DNA of 64,000 bases from CBDATB01 sp965199745 (GTDB taxonomy: Bacteria; Bacteroidota; Bacteroidia; Cytophagales; Flammeovirgaceae), in the NCBI GenBank assembly GCA_965199745.1, contig CBDATB010000013.1:729967-793966 (forward strand), written 5' to 3'. Shown here piece after piece: positions 27,539-36,703 of this stretch. The notes beneath the pieces are model-generated. The model was given only the letters and a program-made list of their open reading frames with translations, was not told where the DNA came from and did no database searches. Numbering within the stretch: position 1 is the stretch's first letter; every line of letters starts with the position of its first letter. Made by a program: the position numbers and the translations under genes.

Positions 27539-27967
27539 TTTCGGGGGGTCGCGGACTCACCCAATAATAACACCTCGTCCTGTTTTTATTTTGTATGCGA
27601 CTGCATCCCACAACCGGATAGTATGTTTATTCCTTGCTTCAATATATTTTTTGCCCCGTCCACAACTTGAATACATCTTACCGCTTGGAAAAAACCTGTC
27701 AATCTTAACGAAATACCTGTCGTTATAACTTTGAATTTTGGCATTACCAATTTACCGCCCTCAACTAATATGTTTTGTGGTACTTTAAAACTTTGTCTGC
27801 CGTATTTTGATTTAAATATTAGAAATTTATCCTATTTGTTAAACAGGTTTTGTAGGCAATATCCAAACTACGTATTGATGCTTGTAATAATTGACTATTT
27901 ATTTGTTTTAACTAAACAAACTCTTTATCTTTTTTTAGTTCGGCTAAAATTCTATTCATTATCATGA
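27530..27967 (-). pseudogene. Decayed tnpB (RNA-guided nuclease of an IS200/IS605 element)
   Basis: The minus strand reads KKDKEFV-stop-LKQINSQLLQ, then QASIRSLDIAYKT, then after a frameshift FKSKYGRQSFKVPQNILVEG and KLVMPKFKVITTGISLRLTG. These align one-to-one with the intact TnpB at 36704-37891 (for example SLQSVLQNLDLAYKKFF and KSKQSFHIPQNVKVENG). The reading then jumps to FFPSGKMYSSCG, the region before the zinc finger, so about 200 residues with the RuvC core are deleted. Lesions seen are a TAG in place of a tryptophan codon, a frameshift and the large deletion. Gene is dead. It explains most of the 658-bp space between EnvC and the UbiA-like gene; 27968-28093 shows nothing further. Confidence 0.8.
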
Positions 27968-28093
27968 TCGTTAAATAAATCTGTAAATTTCTGTAAAATG
28001 TTCTGTAGTTGGGTAAAAATGCCCCACAAAAATTCCTTTACGTATCTAAAAAATCAGAGTACACCTCAAAAAATTATTTGATCTTTTAAAACG

Positions 28094-28945
28094 TTGATTT
28101 TTTTTAAAAAGCTATTTAAAATATGGGTCTTTTCCAATAGCTGGGTAGCTTGCTGCGGTGCATTGAGTACTTGGTCAACTTACAAAATATTGGGTTTGCC
28201 AGTTCACTTTTCTCTAGTCTGTCTTTTATTTCTCCTTGTTTTTGCCTATTACAATGCTATTGTATTCAGACCTTTTAGCATCGCTTTTTCTGAGAAATTC
28301 CAATACCTCTGCCAAAACAAAAATAAAATAAAGTATCTGGTTTATTTGGCTGCCTTTGGTATTGCTTGGCTCTTGCTTTATTTGGATATTGAGCAGATAC
28401 TATGGCTATTACAACTATTTTTTATTGCTTACTTGTATATTAGCCCTACTATTTTTAATAAATTAGGGGTGCTTCCACTCCGTTGTATTCCCTATCTGAA
28501 ACCTGCCATTATTGCGTATGCCTGGGTGGCAGGAACGTGGATATTACCGCTAATAGCAGCAGATCCATTGTCTAACTCAATATTTTTATTGGGTGGATTA
28601 GAACGCTTTTTGTATTATTTTTCTTTAACAATTATTTTCGATCTCAGAGATGTCGGAAGCGATCAAAGAATTGGTTTAGCTACTTTTGCAAACAAAATCA
28701 ACCTATTTTTGCTCAAAATCATAGTAATCGGTGTATTAATAGTTGCTAATATACTAGCTTATTGGAATTACCCCAGAGGCATTGCTCATTTAATACTGTT
28801 GAGTAATATACCAACTGTTGCATTGATAAGCGTTGTGCATACGAAAAAGCCAGAATTGTTTTTCACAGGCTATTTAGATGGGGTAATTATTGTGCAGGCT
28901 TTATTGATTATTACTGGGTCAAATTATTTTTTATATCTATGCTAA
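28094..28945 (+). CDS. UbiA-prenyltransferase-like membrane protein with a missing first Asp motif
   Basis: A 283-aa protein with about eight transmembrane helices. The second aspartate-rich motif of UbiA enzymes is seen as FDLRDVGSDQRIGLAT (near residue 180), but the first (NDxxDxxxD, expected around residue 55) is not: that region reads 'AYYNAIVFRPFSIAFSEK'. Either the enzyme works with a changed site or it is a non-prenylating paralogue. Only a TTG start is available at 28094, because the nearby ATG is out of frame. The stop overlaps the start of the following lipoprotein gene (ATGCTAA), so the two are translated together. Confidence 0.65.
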   Translation: MIFFKKLFKIWVFSNSWVACCGALSTWSTYKILGLPVHFSLVCLLFLLVFAYYNAIVFRPFSIAFSEKFQYLCQNKNKIKYLVYLAAFGIAWLLLYLDIEQILWLLQLFFIAYLYISPTIFNKLGVLPLRCIPYLKPAIIAYAWVAGTWILPLIAADPLSNSIFLLGGLERFLYYFSLTIIFDLRDVGSDQRIGLATFANKINLFLLKIIVIGVLIVANILAYWNYPRGIAHLILLSNIPTVALISVVHTKKPELFFTGYLDGVIIVQALLIITGSNYFLYLC

Positions 28946-29679
28946 AAAACTGTCTGCAAGTGATATTTTCTTACCAATGCTTATATAAAATAATATGGCT
29001 ATTTATTTTATTGAATGCTTGTCAGAGAGCAGACCCACTACCTACTGCTAACCTAGAGATGATTGTTATTGATGACAATGCTCTACCTGCCGGAAATGTA
29101 GGTATCACGCTATACAGAAGCAAAGAAAATTGGAATACAGAGTCGGAGCCCGTACTAACAGAAAGATTAACAGATGCTTCTGGCACAGCTGTTTTTCTTG
29201 GTTTGCAAGGAGGGACTTACTATGTAGATGCGCAAAAAGACTCTTCAAATAACTGGGAAAAAAGTGTTGAGATAGATTTAACTGCTGCCCGATTTGGTTT
29301 TACCAATATTGCATTTACTATTATAGACTTTTCAATCAGCGGAATCATTGCCGACCCTGCGGGCAAACTTTGGCAAATCAAAACCATTTCCATTAACGAT
29401 CAAACAGTGGATATGCCCTGCCTACGAGACGATACGCACACGTTTTACAAAGGAGGGCGATACACACTAATGACAGGGCAACAGGCATGTACTACAAACG
29501 AAATACAAAGCCAAGAAGGAAGTTGGTCATTAAACAATCTAAAAACTGCTTTGATTATCACCTTACCTAACCGGGTAGACTCTTGGATAATTACCGACTT
29601 TGGCCAAAATAAATTTGTAGTAAAACAAAATATTAACGACCAAATAGCTAGCGTACTTTACGAAGTCAGTGACGGGTGA
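28939..29679 (+). CDS. Lipoprotein with carboxypeptidase-regulatory-like and lipocalin-like regions
   Basis: A 246-aa protein with lipobox LLNAC (cysteine near residue 28). Residues 37-110 read like a small beta-sandwich of the SpaA/CarboxypepD_reg type ('LTDASGTAVFLGLQGGTYYVDAQKD'). Residues 115-246 resemble a lipocalin-like repeat of tryptophan and glycine strands ('GKLWQIKTISINDQ', 'EGSWSLNNLKTALIITL'). Function unknown. It overlaps the UbiA-like gene by 7 nt and is convergent with recQ. Confidence 0.65.
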   Translation: MLKNCLQVIFSYQCLYKIIWLFILLNACQRADPLPTANLEMIVIDDNALPAGNVGITLYRSKENWNTESEPVLTERLTDASGTAVFLGLQGGTYYVDAQKDSSNNWEKSVEIDLTAARFGFTNIAFTIIDFSISGIIADPAGKLWQIKTISINDQTVDMPCLRDDTHTFYKGGRYTLMTGQQACTTNEIQSQEGSWSLNNLKTALIITLPNRVDSWIITDFGQNKFVVKQNINDQIASVLYEVSDG

Positions 29680-29700
29680 GCCAAAAATTTTTCAAAGGTT

Positions 29701-31887
29701 TTACGGAGTTTTTGGTAAAAAAAGCCTCACCAAGCGCAAAGTATCATAATCCACTTCTTTGCTCAAGTAATCAAAAACAGGTTTGAGTGCCTCTGTGCCT
29801 AGTTTTTCAAATGCTTCGGCTGATTTTGAAAATATGGGTTCGCGTGGGCATAGATAATCAATATTGAGTTGGTCGTGCATTTTTTGTAGCTTTTCAATAT
29901 GAGTTACGATAGTACTCGGTTTCAAATCTTGCTTTTCAGCCATTGCTACAATGGATTTTTTCAGGGCAATCATTTCTAGTGTTTTTGCATAATAGTTTCT
30001 TTTGGGCATGCCCGTGCTTGTACTCTTCTTTTTTGCTATGGTAAGGGGCAAAGCTTCCTTTGGGCTGAGTTGGTGTGTTTTGCAGCATTGCTGAATGGTT
30101 TTGAGAAAATTTTCTCCGAATTTCTGTAGCTTGTATTCTCCTACTCCTGATATTCGCAAAAATGCTTCTGGTGTTTGCGGTAGGTAATAAGCCATTTCTA
30201 TAAGGCTTTTGTCGCCAAAAATGACGAAAGGTGCCACGTTGGCTTGACTGGCCAAATCTGCGCGCAGTTGGCGTAGGGTTGTAAAAACTTCCCTGTCATA
30301 ATTGAGTTCAGAGGCGGCTGTACGCATAGCTTCGGAATCTGTAGGGTCTGTGCTTTTTATTTTTTTCTTCTCCTGATATTCCAATAACTCAATTTGCTGG
30401 TGCTGCCGCAACCATGACCAGCCCTGCTGGCTGAGTCCGAATATCGGGTAGCGGGCGTGTGTTTTTTCCAATAAACCTCTATGAATAAGCTGGTCGAAAT
30501 AGTAGCTGATGGCGTCTTCAGAAAAACCTTTGGCAATGCCAAAAACCGATAAGCGGTCGTGAAAACGATCTATCACGGGCTGTATTTTCAAGCCGCGAAG
30601 TGTGGCAGTTACATACTTTTTACCAAAACGCTCCCCTGTTTTTACCACTGCAGACAAAATTTTTTGTGCAATTTCAGTGCCGTCAAAGGTAGACCCTTTG
30701 GTCTGTAGGCACCATGTACAATGCCCACATTTTTCCATGTTAAGCTGCTCGCCAAAATATGCTACCAGAAAGTGCCACTTGCAGCCGGGGTATTCTACAA
30801 ATTGCTGGAACTCATCAAGTTTTTTGTTTTCTTCTGCTGCTCTGTGTACATTTTCTTTCTGTTGGATAAAAAAATCGTGCTTGCGGCGGTCGGCTATCGT
30901 ATAAAATAGCACACAATCAGCAGCTAAGCCATCTCTACCTGCTCGCCCGATCTCCTGATAATAGCCTTCAATATTTTTGGGGAAAGTATAATGAACGACC
31001 AAGCGTACATCGGGTTTGTCAATACCCATACCAAAGGCGATAGTAGCTGTAATGATACTGACCTCATCGCGGATAAAACGGTTTTGGGACTCTTGGCGAG
31101 TTCGTGCATCTAAGCCGGCATGATAGGGAATAGCATCAAAATTATTTTTCCGCAGGTCTTCGGCGATATTTTCGGTTTCTTTGCGTGAAAAACAATAAAT
31201 GATAACCGCTTTTTCTCTATATTTTTCTAGCAATTGTAGCAACTTACTGAATGCTTGTTTTTTTCTGATTATTCTAATTCCTAGGTTGCTGCGATAAAAA
31301 CTTGAACAAAAGATGCGCGGCTTTTGCAGGCTGAGTTGCTCCATAATGTCGTCGCACACTTGTGGGGTAGCCGTAGCGGTAAGGGCGATCGTAGGAGGTG
31401 CTTGCCCAAACAGCGGGCGTAACTTTCTGAGCAGTCGGTAATCGGGGCGAAAATCGTGTCCCCATTGAGAAATACAATGCGCTTCATCAATGGCTAATAA
31501 AGAAATATCGAGCGAGGTGAGGAAAATTCGAAAACTTTCTTTTGCTAAACGCTCGGGGGCAAGGTAGAGTAGGCGAAGATTATTGGCATAAGCCTTGTCC
31601 ATCACCATTTGCTGCTCAAGCGGGCTTTGGGAAGAGTTTAGAAAATCGGCAGCAATACCGTTTGTATTGAGTGTATCTACCTGGTCTTTCATCAGCGAAA
31701 TGAGCGGAGATACTACCAGAGTTAAGCCTTTAAAGCAAAGGGCAGGTAATTGGTAGCAAAGTGATTTACCTCCTCCTGTGGGCATGAGTACCAAAGCATC
31801 TTCTTTTGAGAGTACGTGCGCAATAATTTCTTGCTGCTGTGGGCGGAAAGAGTCGTAACCAAAATGTTCTTTTAACAAAGAAAGCAT
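29701..31887 (-). CDS. recQ: ATP-dependent DNA helicase RecQ
   Basis: A 728-aa 3'-to-5' helicase for recombination and fork repair. Walker A PTGGGKS (36-42), DEAH box (134-137) with the RecQ-specific loop 'CISQWGHDFRPDY', motif VI 'QEIGRAGRDG', a zinc-binding RQC region with the spaced cysteines CKW...CGHCTWC, and an HRDC domain (about 520-600) are in order. The C-terminal helical extension after HRDC is usual in the long Bacteroidota RecQ. It is complete and convergent with the lipoprotein gene. Confidence 0.96.
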   Translation of the reverse strand: MLSLLKEHFGYDSFRPQQQEIIAHVLSKEDALVLMPTGGGKSLCYQLPALCFKGLTLVVSPLISLMKDQVDTLNTNGIAADFLNSSQSPLEQQMVMDKAYANNLRLLYLAPERLAKESFRIFLTSLDISLLAIDEAHCISQWGHDFRPDYRLLRKLRPLFGQAPPTIALTATATPQVCDDIMEQLSLQKPRIFCSSFYRSNLGIRIIRKKQAFSKLLQLLEKYREKAVIIYCFSRKETENIAEDLRKNNFDAIPYHAGLDARTRQESQNRFIRDEVSIITATIAFGMGIDKPDVRLVVHYTFPKNIEGYYQEIGRAGRDGLAADCVLFYTIADRRKHDFFIQQKENVHRAAEENKKLDEFQQFVEYPGCKWHFLVAYFGEQLNMEKCGHCTWCLQTKGSTFDGTEIAQKILSAVVKTGERFGKKYVTATLRGLKIQPVIDRFHDRLSVFGIAKGFSEDAISYYFDQLIHRGLLEKTHARYPIFGLSQQGWSWLRQHQQIELLEYQEKKKIKSTDPTDSEAMRTAASELNYDREVFTTLRQLRADLASQANVAPFVIFGDKSLIEMAYYLPQTPEAFLRISGVGEYKLQKFGENFLKTIQQCCKTHQLSPKEALPLTIAKKKSTSTGMPKRNYYAKTLEMIALKKSIVAMAEKQDLKPSTIVTHIEKLQKMHDQLNIDYLCPREPIFSKSAEAFEKLGTEALKPVFDYLSKEVDYDTLRLVRLFLPKTP

Positions 31888-31940
31888 TTAGATATCAAGT
31901 GTTAAAAATTAAGAATTCATTATTATTCTAAACATATTGA

Positions 31941-33227
31941 TCAGGCAATAATTTCCAGTAAATAATAGTGCTTTTTTCCCTTTTGTACTAACAAATATTT
32001 TTCCTGTAACAAGTCAATATCTACTTTTTGCTCTGGTTTTGTCAGCTTGTTTTTATTAATACTTACCCCTCCTGCTTCAATCATTCTTTTGGCTTCGCCT
32101 TTAGAAGAAAAAATTATTTTTTTGCTTATTGTAGATAACAGTGCTGTTACATCGCTTGCATTTTTGTAATCTCCTGCCAAAATACTTATTTGGGTTATTC
32201 CTTCAAATACCTCGAGTAAGGTGCGTTCGTCTAGTTTTTGCAAACGGTCGTTGGAGCTTTTATTAAAAAGAATTGCCGAGGCTTGTACGGCTTTTTTCAT
32301 AGCTTCTTCTCCGTGTATTTGGGTGGTAACATATTGCGCTATTTTCTTCTGCAAAATACGCAGGTGTGGCTGCTCTCGATGTTGCTGTCTGAGTGCCGTA
32401 ATTTCTTGTTCAGAAAGTAGTGTAAATATTCTGATTAGCTTTTGGGCATCTTCGTCGGCACAATTGTACCAAAATTGATAGAACTTGTAAGGAGAGGTTT
32501 TTTCAGAATCTAGCCATACATTACCCGATTCAGATTTGCCAAATTTGCTGCCATCTGCTTTGGTAACGAGCGGGCAAGTTAAAGCATAAGCTGACCCTCC
32601 CGCCATGCGTCTGATTAATTCGGTGCCGGTCGTAATATTGCCCCATTGGTCTGAACCGCCCATTTGGAGTTTTACGTTTTTGTGTTTATGTAAATGATAA
32701 AAATCATAAGCCTGTAACAACTGATAAGAAAACTCTGTGAAAGAAATGCCTGTCTCCAGTCGGTTTTTTACTGAATCTTTTGCCATCATATAGTTCACTG
32801 TCAGGTGCTTGCCTACATGAGTAAGGAAATTCAGGAAAGAGTAATCTTTGAACCAGTCGTAATTATTGACTAATTCAGCTGAGTTTTCCCCACAGTCAAA
32901 ATCTAAGAAATATGCTAGCTGCTTGCGGATAACTGCTGCATTGGCACGTAAAGTTTCTTCATCGAGCAGTTTGCGCTCTTGCGACTTGCCTGAAGGGTCG
33001 CCAATCATGCCAGTAGCACCGCCTACAAGGGCAATAGGCTTGTGTCCCGCCAACTGCAAATGTTTCAGTAACATAATAGCAGCTAAGTTGCCGATATGTA
33101 AAGAAGAAGCTGTCGGGTCAAAGCCAATATAAGCCGCAGTCATTTCTTTTTGTAATTGTTTGTTCAGGCTGGGCATTGTGTCTTGTATCATGCCCCTCCA
33201 GCTGAGTTCTTTAAGCAGGTCTTGCAT
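31941..33227 (-). CDS. tyrS: Tyrosyl-tRNA synthetase
   Basis: Charges tRNA-Tyr. The protein has the class I motif SLHIGN, the KMSKS equivalent KFGKS in 'ADGSKFGKSESGN', and a C-terminal S4 RNA-binding domain ('GEAKRMIEAGGVSINKNKL'). A longer frame starts at 33260, but a -7-like element at 33258-33265 overlaps it, so the ATG at 33227 (giving 428 aa) is preferred. It is divergent from the KAS III gene. Confidence 0.96.
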   Translation of the reverse strand: MQDLLKELSWRGMIQDTMPSLNKQLQKEMTAAYIGFDPTASSLHIGNLAAIMLLKHLQLAGHKPIALVGGATGMIGDPSGKSQERKLLDEETLRANAAVIRKQLAYFLDFDCGENSAELVNNYDWFKDYSFLNFLTHVGKHLTVNYMMAKDSVKNRLETGISFTEFSYQLLQAYDFYHLHKHKNVKLQMGGSDQWGNITTGTELIRRMAGGSAYALTCPLVTKADGSKFGKSESGNVWLDSEKTSPYKFYQFWYNCADEDAQKLIRIFTLLSEQEITALRQQHREQPHLRILQKKIAQYVTTQIHGEEAMKKAVQASAILFNKSSNDRLQKLDERTLLEVFEGITQISILAGDYKNASDVTALLSTISKKIIFSSKGEAKRMIEAGGVSINKNKLTKPEQKVDIDLLQEKYLLVQKGKKHYYLLEIIA

Positions 33228-33257
33228 CGAAACTGTTTTTTGCCAGTCAATAAACTG

Positions 33258-33265
33258 CAAATTTA
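33258..33265 (-). promoter_or_regulatory. -7 box upstream of tyrS
   Basis: The minus strand reads TAAATTTG, a TAnnTTTG match 31 bp before the chosen tyrS start. No TTG lies 19-21 bp upstream. Confidence 0.38.
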
Positions 33266-33439
33266 TTGAAAAATTATCGTGCCAGTAGAAAAGATTAGCT
33301 TTGATTTTTCAAAATGTGTGGATGGTATACTTTCTGTCTGGTAATAATTCAATTATCAACTAAAAAAACTCCTCTTAGCTATTTTTTTAATATTTTAGCA
33401 GCAAATTCCAAAATCCGCTATTTTTTTATAAGAAACTCT

Positions 33440-34384
33440 ATGTATCTAAATCATATATCTCATTACGTTCCGAATACGGTTATCAAAAACGAATATTTCG
33501 AAAAACTCAATGGACTGACAGACAAGTGGATTACTGAAAGAACAGGCATTAGGGAAAGAAGAAAAGCTGCTAAAGGCGAAAATTCCTCTACAATGGGTGT
33601 TGAAGCGGTTAAAAAGGACTTAGACAGCTTGCCCTATCCAGTGCAAGCAATTGATTTAATTGTGGGAGCTACTTACTCACCCCACGATACAATTGTTACT
33701 TTAGGGCATAGCGTACAATATGCTTTAGGCGTTAATCATATTCCGGTAGTAACCATTAGTTCTGCTTGTTCTTCCTTATTAAACGCCGTAGAAATTGTTG
33801 AGGGCTATTTTGCTATGGGTAAAGCCAGCAAAGCACTAGTGGTAGCCTCAGAACATAACACAGCTTATTATCATCCTGCCGATAAAATGTCTGGGCATTT
33901 GTGGGGTGACGGTGCTGCTGCACTATTCATCTCAAAAGACCTCTGTACTGAGCATGATACAGCTATATTAGACCTAATGACTTCAGGTGCTGCACTCACT
34001 GGAAAAGGTACAGAAGCCGTTACGCTCACACCCCTACACGATAAGATATGTATGCCTTACGGACGCGATATCTTCATTAACGCTTCTTACTACATGGGAA
34101 AAACAGGTAAAGATATCTTACAAAAAAATGGCTACACATTAAGTCAACTTCGTTTTTTTATTCCACACCAGGCAAATAAAAGAATTAGCACAAAACTAGC
34201 CCAAGACCTAGGACTCAAGGCTGAGCAGCTCGTTTCTAATATCGAATACCTCGGCAACACAGGTTGTGCCGGTGCAGGCATTGCTCTGTCAGAGTGTAAA
34301 GATGAGCTACGAAAAGCAGACCTAGCTGTCATAACTGTTTTTGGCGGTGGCTATTCTTATGGGGCTATGCTGATCAAGAAATAG
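33440..34384 (+). CDS. 3-oxoacyl-ACP synthase III family protein
   Basis: A condensing enzyme that joins an acyl-CoA starter to malonyl-ACP or makes a related bond. The ATG at 33440 gives the normal 314-aa length and start ('MYLNHISHYVPNTVI'), while the upstream 42 codons in frame are low-complexity. The catalytic triad C110 (SSACSS), H243 (FIPHQANKRI) and N273 (YLGNTG) is complete. Divergence from housekeeping FabH, and the absence of fab or plsX neighbours, leaves open a secondary-metabolism or lipid role. The accessory restriction block begins right after its stop. Confidence 0.85.
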   Translation: MYLNHISHYVPNTVIKNEYFEKLNGLTDKWITERTGIRERRKAAKGENSSTMGVEAVKKDLDSLPYPVQAIDLIVGATYSPHDTIVTLGHSVQYALGVNHIPVVTISSACSSLLNAVEIVEGYFAMGKASKALVVASEHNTAYYHPADKMSGHLWGDGAAALFISKDLCTEHDTAILDLMTSGAALTGKGTEAVTLTPLHDKICMPYGRDIFINASYYMGKTGKDILQKNGYTLSQLRFFIPHQANKRISTKLAQDLGLKAEQLVSNIEYLGNTGCAGAGIALSECKDELRKADLAVITVFGGGYSYGAMLIKK

Positions 34385-34574
34385 GCTTTTCAGTAAAAGC
34401 ACACCCTAATTATACCATCAATCTAGATGCGTTTTTAACAGAGGGTGCTTCATTTAATCGACAGACTCGTAAAATAAAAGATAGCAACCAATGGAAAAGT
34501 AGGTACTTAAAAATCTGCCACTATCCTTATAGGAGACTCCTAGCAACAGTATAAAAAAGAACGAAATTTGAAAA
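34385..34574 (+). other. Short gap with a possible C-terminal gene fragment
   Basis: In a frame different from the KAS III gene, 34386-34553 reads open for about 55 codons (FSVKAHPNYTINLDAFLTEG, then ASFNRQTRKIKDSNQW and so on) to a TAA, with no start codon. It looks protein-like and may be the tail of a gene lost when the accessory block inserted. Chance openness is possible. Confidence 0.25.
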
Positions 34575-36371
34575 ATGAACCACTGGACTAAACTCAGCAT
34601 AGAATACGCAAATCAAAGGTCATATTTAGACGACTTATTTCAAGTTTATCCAACTATACCAGAAGGAATTAGAGATATTGACGAAACAATTTGGGCAGCT
34701 ATTGAAAACGCATTTGGTCAAAAAGACAATGACACTTTAATACGTGAACTGTTAAAACTTGACCTATTTCCTATCAAAGATAGCTACATAGCTTATTTGA
34801 AAAGAGACAAAACAGCTATTGACAGAAACCCAAGAACCATAAACAGAATTTGCGGTCGTTTATACGAAATGGGACTCGATAAGATTTTTGAAAGGTGTAG
34901 TGAGCCAAAAGAAACTAATAGACAAATCGGACCAATGTTCAGAAATTGGTTAAAAAATAAGTCGCTTGGAATTGAACCTGTAACACTTGATAATTTTATG
35001 GCTAATGATAATGATGCCATTCTTGATGCAGGTGATGATGCAATGATGAAATTTGCTAATGAGCATTTAGGTTACAATCACAATAAGGGATTGGATTTTG
35101 TTGGACGTTTCAATAAAAAATATGTGATTGGTGAAGCAAAATTTCTAACAGATTTTGGCGGACACCAAAACGCACAGTTCAATGACGCGATTAGCACCAT
35201 TCAAGCAAAAGGAGTTGATGCTGTCAAAATTGCGATTTTAGATGGCGTTCTGTTTATTGAAGGACGAAACAAAATGTACAAGTCAATTATTGAAACCTAT
35301 AAAGACCACAACATTTTAAGTGCTTTAGTTCTTAGAGAGTTTCTATATCATATTATAATTATGGAGAATTTACTTATTAAGGGAGAGAATATAGCAGGAT
35401 TAAATTTTCTTTTAGACAATAAAAATTTAAAAGGAAAAATTGACCTTGTTTATATTGACCCTCCTTTTGCAACAGGTGGAAATTTTACAATAACGAACGG
35501 TAGAGCTTCAACAATAAGTAATTCAAGAAACGGAGATGTAGCTTATTCAGATAAATTATTAGGTGATGATTTTTTAAATTTCATTAGACAACGCTTAATA
35601 ATATTGAAAGAATTACTCTCTGAACAAGGTTCTATCTATCTTCATATTGACTACAAAATCGGACATTATGTGAAAATTGTAATGGATGAAGTGTTTGGCA
35701 TTGATAACTTCAGAAATGATATTACAAGAATTAAGTGTAATCCGAAAAACTTTAATAGAACAGGGTACGGTAATGTGAAAGATTTAATTCTTTTTTACTC
35801 AAAATCAACTAAGCCCATTTGGAATGAGCCCAGAGAAAAATACACCCAAAAAGATTTAGAAAAATTATTTCCAAAAAAGAATAAGCAAGGAAGAAGGTAT
35901 ACGACTGTTCCAATTCATGCACCAGGTGAAACAGAAAACGGCAAATCAAATCAGCCATTTAAGGGAATTATGCCTCCAAAAGGAAGACATTGGCGAACAG
36001 ATGTAGAAACTTTGGAGCAATGGGACAAAAACGGACTAATTGAATGGTCTTCAACAGGCAATCCAAGAAAAATAATTTTCGCAGACGAACGAGAAGGTAA
36101 AAGAGTTCAAGATATTTGGGAATATAAAGACCCACAATACCCAACTTACCCAACTGAAAAAAACCCTGAATTACTTGATTTAATAGTTAGAACTTCTTCA
36201 AATAAAGACAGTATTGTTTTAGATTGCTTTTGTGGTTCGGGTACAACTCTAAAATCAGCACACACAAATGGAAGAACTTGGATTGGAATAGACCAATCAG
36301 ACCATGCAATCAAAGCAACAAGGGAAAAAATTGAAAATATTCAAGGAGACTTATTTATCTTACTTTTATAA
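34575..36371 (+). CDS. Fused restriction endonuclease-methyltransferase, 3' end replaced by an IS element
   Basis: A 598-aa protein. Residues 1-260 look like a type II restriction enzyme with a PD-(D/E)xK-like site D174...E187-x-K189 (LDFVGRFNKKYVIGEAKF). Residues 263-598 are a beta-class amino-methyltransferase: M263 starts a normal methylase N-terminus (MENLLIKGENIAGLNFLL), catalytic motif IV DPPF is at 295-298 and AdoMet motif I FCGSGTT at 552-558. The join 'LREFLYHIIIMENLL' suggests two genes that became one frame; a one-base shift there would produce TAA just before the ATG at 35361. The last residues (LLL) come from the IS left end, so the natural C-terminus is lost. Recognition sequence unknown. 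Confidence 0.8.
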   Translation: MNHWTKLSIEYANQRSYLDDLFQVYPTIPEGIRDIDETIWAAIENAFGQKDNDTLIRELLKLDLFPIKDSYIAYLKRDKTAIDRNPRTINRICGRLYEMGLDKIFERCSEPKETNRQIGPMFRNWLKNKSLGIEPVTLDNFMANDNDAILDAGDDAMMKFANEHLGYNHNKGLDFVGRFNKKYVIGEAKFLTDFGGHQNAQFNDAISTIQAKGVDAVKIAILDGVLFIEGRNKMYKSIIETYKDHNILSALVLREFLYHIIIMENLLIKGENIAGLNFLLDNKNLKGKIDLVYIDPPFATGGNFTITNGRASTISNSRNGDVAYSDKLLGDDFLNFIRQRLIILKELLSEQGSIYLHIDYKIGHYVKIVMDEVFGIDNFRNDITRIKCNPKNFNRTGYGNVKDLILFYSKSTKPIWNEPREKYTQKDLEKLFPKKNKQGRRYTTVPIHAPGETENGKSNQPFKGIMPPKGRHWRTDVETLEQWDKNGLIEWSSTGNPRKIIFADEREGKRVQDIWEYKDPQYPTYPTEKNPELLDLIVRTSSNKDSIVLDCFCGSGTTLKSAHTNGRTWIGIDQSDHAIKATREKIENIQGDLFILLL

Positions 36372-36425
36372 AACGGAGCGTAAAACCCATTGGTCGTTTC
36401 GCCAATGGGATGTAAGCGACAAACG
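36360..36425. repeat. Left end of an IS200/IS605-type element with TTAC target
   Basis: TTAC (36360-36363) is a common insertion target and TnpB target-adjacent motif for this family. Beyond it CCCATTGG (36386-36393) and CCAATGGG (36402-36409) form a perfect 8-bp hairpin, framed by AGCGTAAA and TAAGCGAC, the same frame as the second hairpin at 36596-36640. The exact end is inferred. Confidence 0.65.
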
Positions 36426-36592
36426 CTAACCTTGGCTTAAAATATACTGACGTATGGTATCTGGTGATGCTTCACCAATTGAGCAAACGAAATACCCAGC
36501 CGACCAAAACATATTTTTGTACCAATATTCTTTACGAAGTAATATTGGATATAATTGCCAAATATGGTAAGTAGATTGTTGTTTTAAATGAA
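36426..36592 (-). pseudogene. C-terminal stub of tnpA (Y1 transposase)
   Basis: The minus strand encodes LKQQSTYHIWQLYPILLRKE followed by YWYKNMFWSAGYFVCSIGEA and SPDTIRQYILSQG, then TAG at 36426-36428. This is the characteristic C-terminus of the IS200/IS605 single-strand transposase (FWS.GYFV...G.A...TI..YI..QG). The HUH motif and the catalytic tyrosine region upstream are absent; the frame meets the second end hairpin at about 36595. The element therefore cannot move by itself. Confidence 0.8.
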
Positions 36593-36594
36593 TT

Positions 36595-36641
36595 GAGCGT
36601 AAATCCCACTCATCTGAAAGTGGGTGGGATATAAGCGACCT
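36595..36641. repeat. Second left-end-like hairpin directly before tnpB
   Basis: ATCCCACTCAT (36603-36613) pairs with GTGGGTGGGAT (36620-36630) over 11 positions including two wobbles, within the frame GAGCGTAAA...TAAGCGACC. It closely resembles the hairpin at 36386-36409. This suggests that a tnpB-only element was inserted into or recombined with a tnpA-bearing one. Confidence 0.65.
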
Positions 36642-36703
36642 TTTTGTTTGATTATTACGCTATAATATTATATCTTTAGTTAAAAATACAGAAAACACTA
36701 AAA

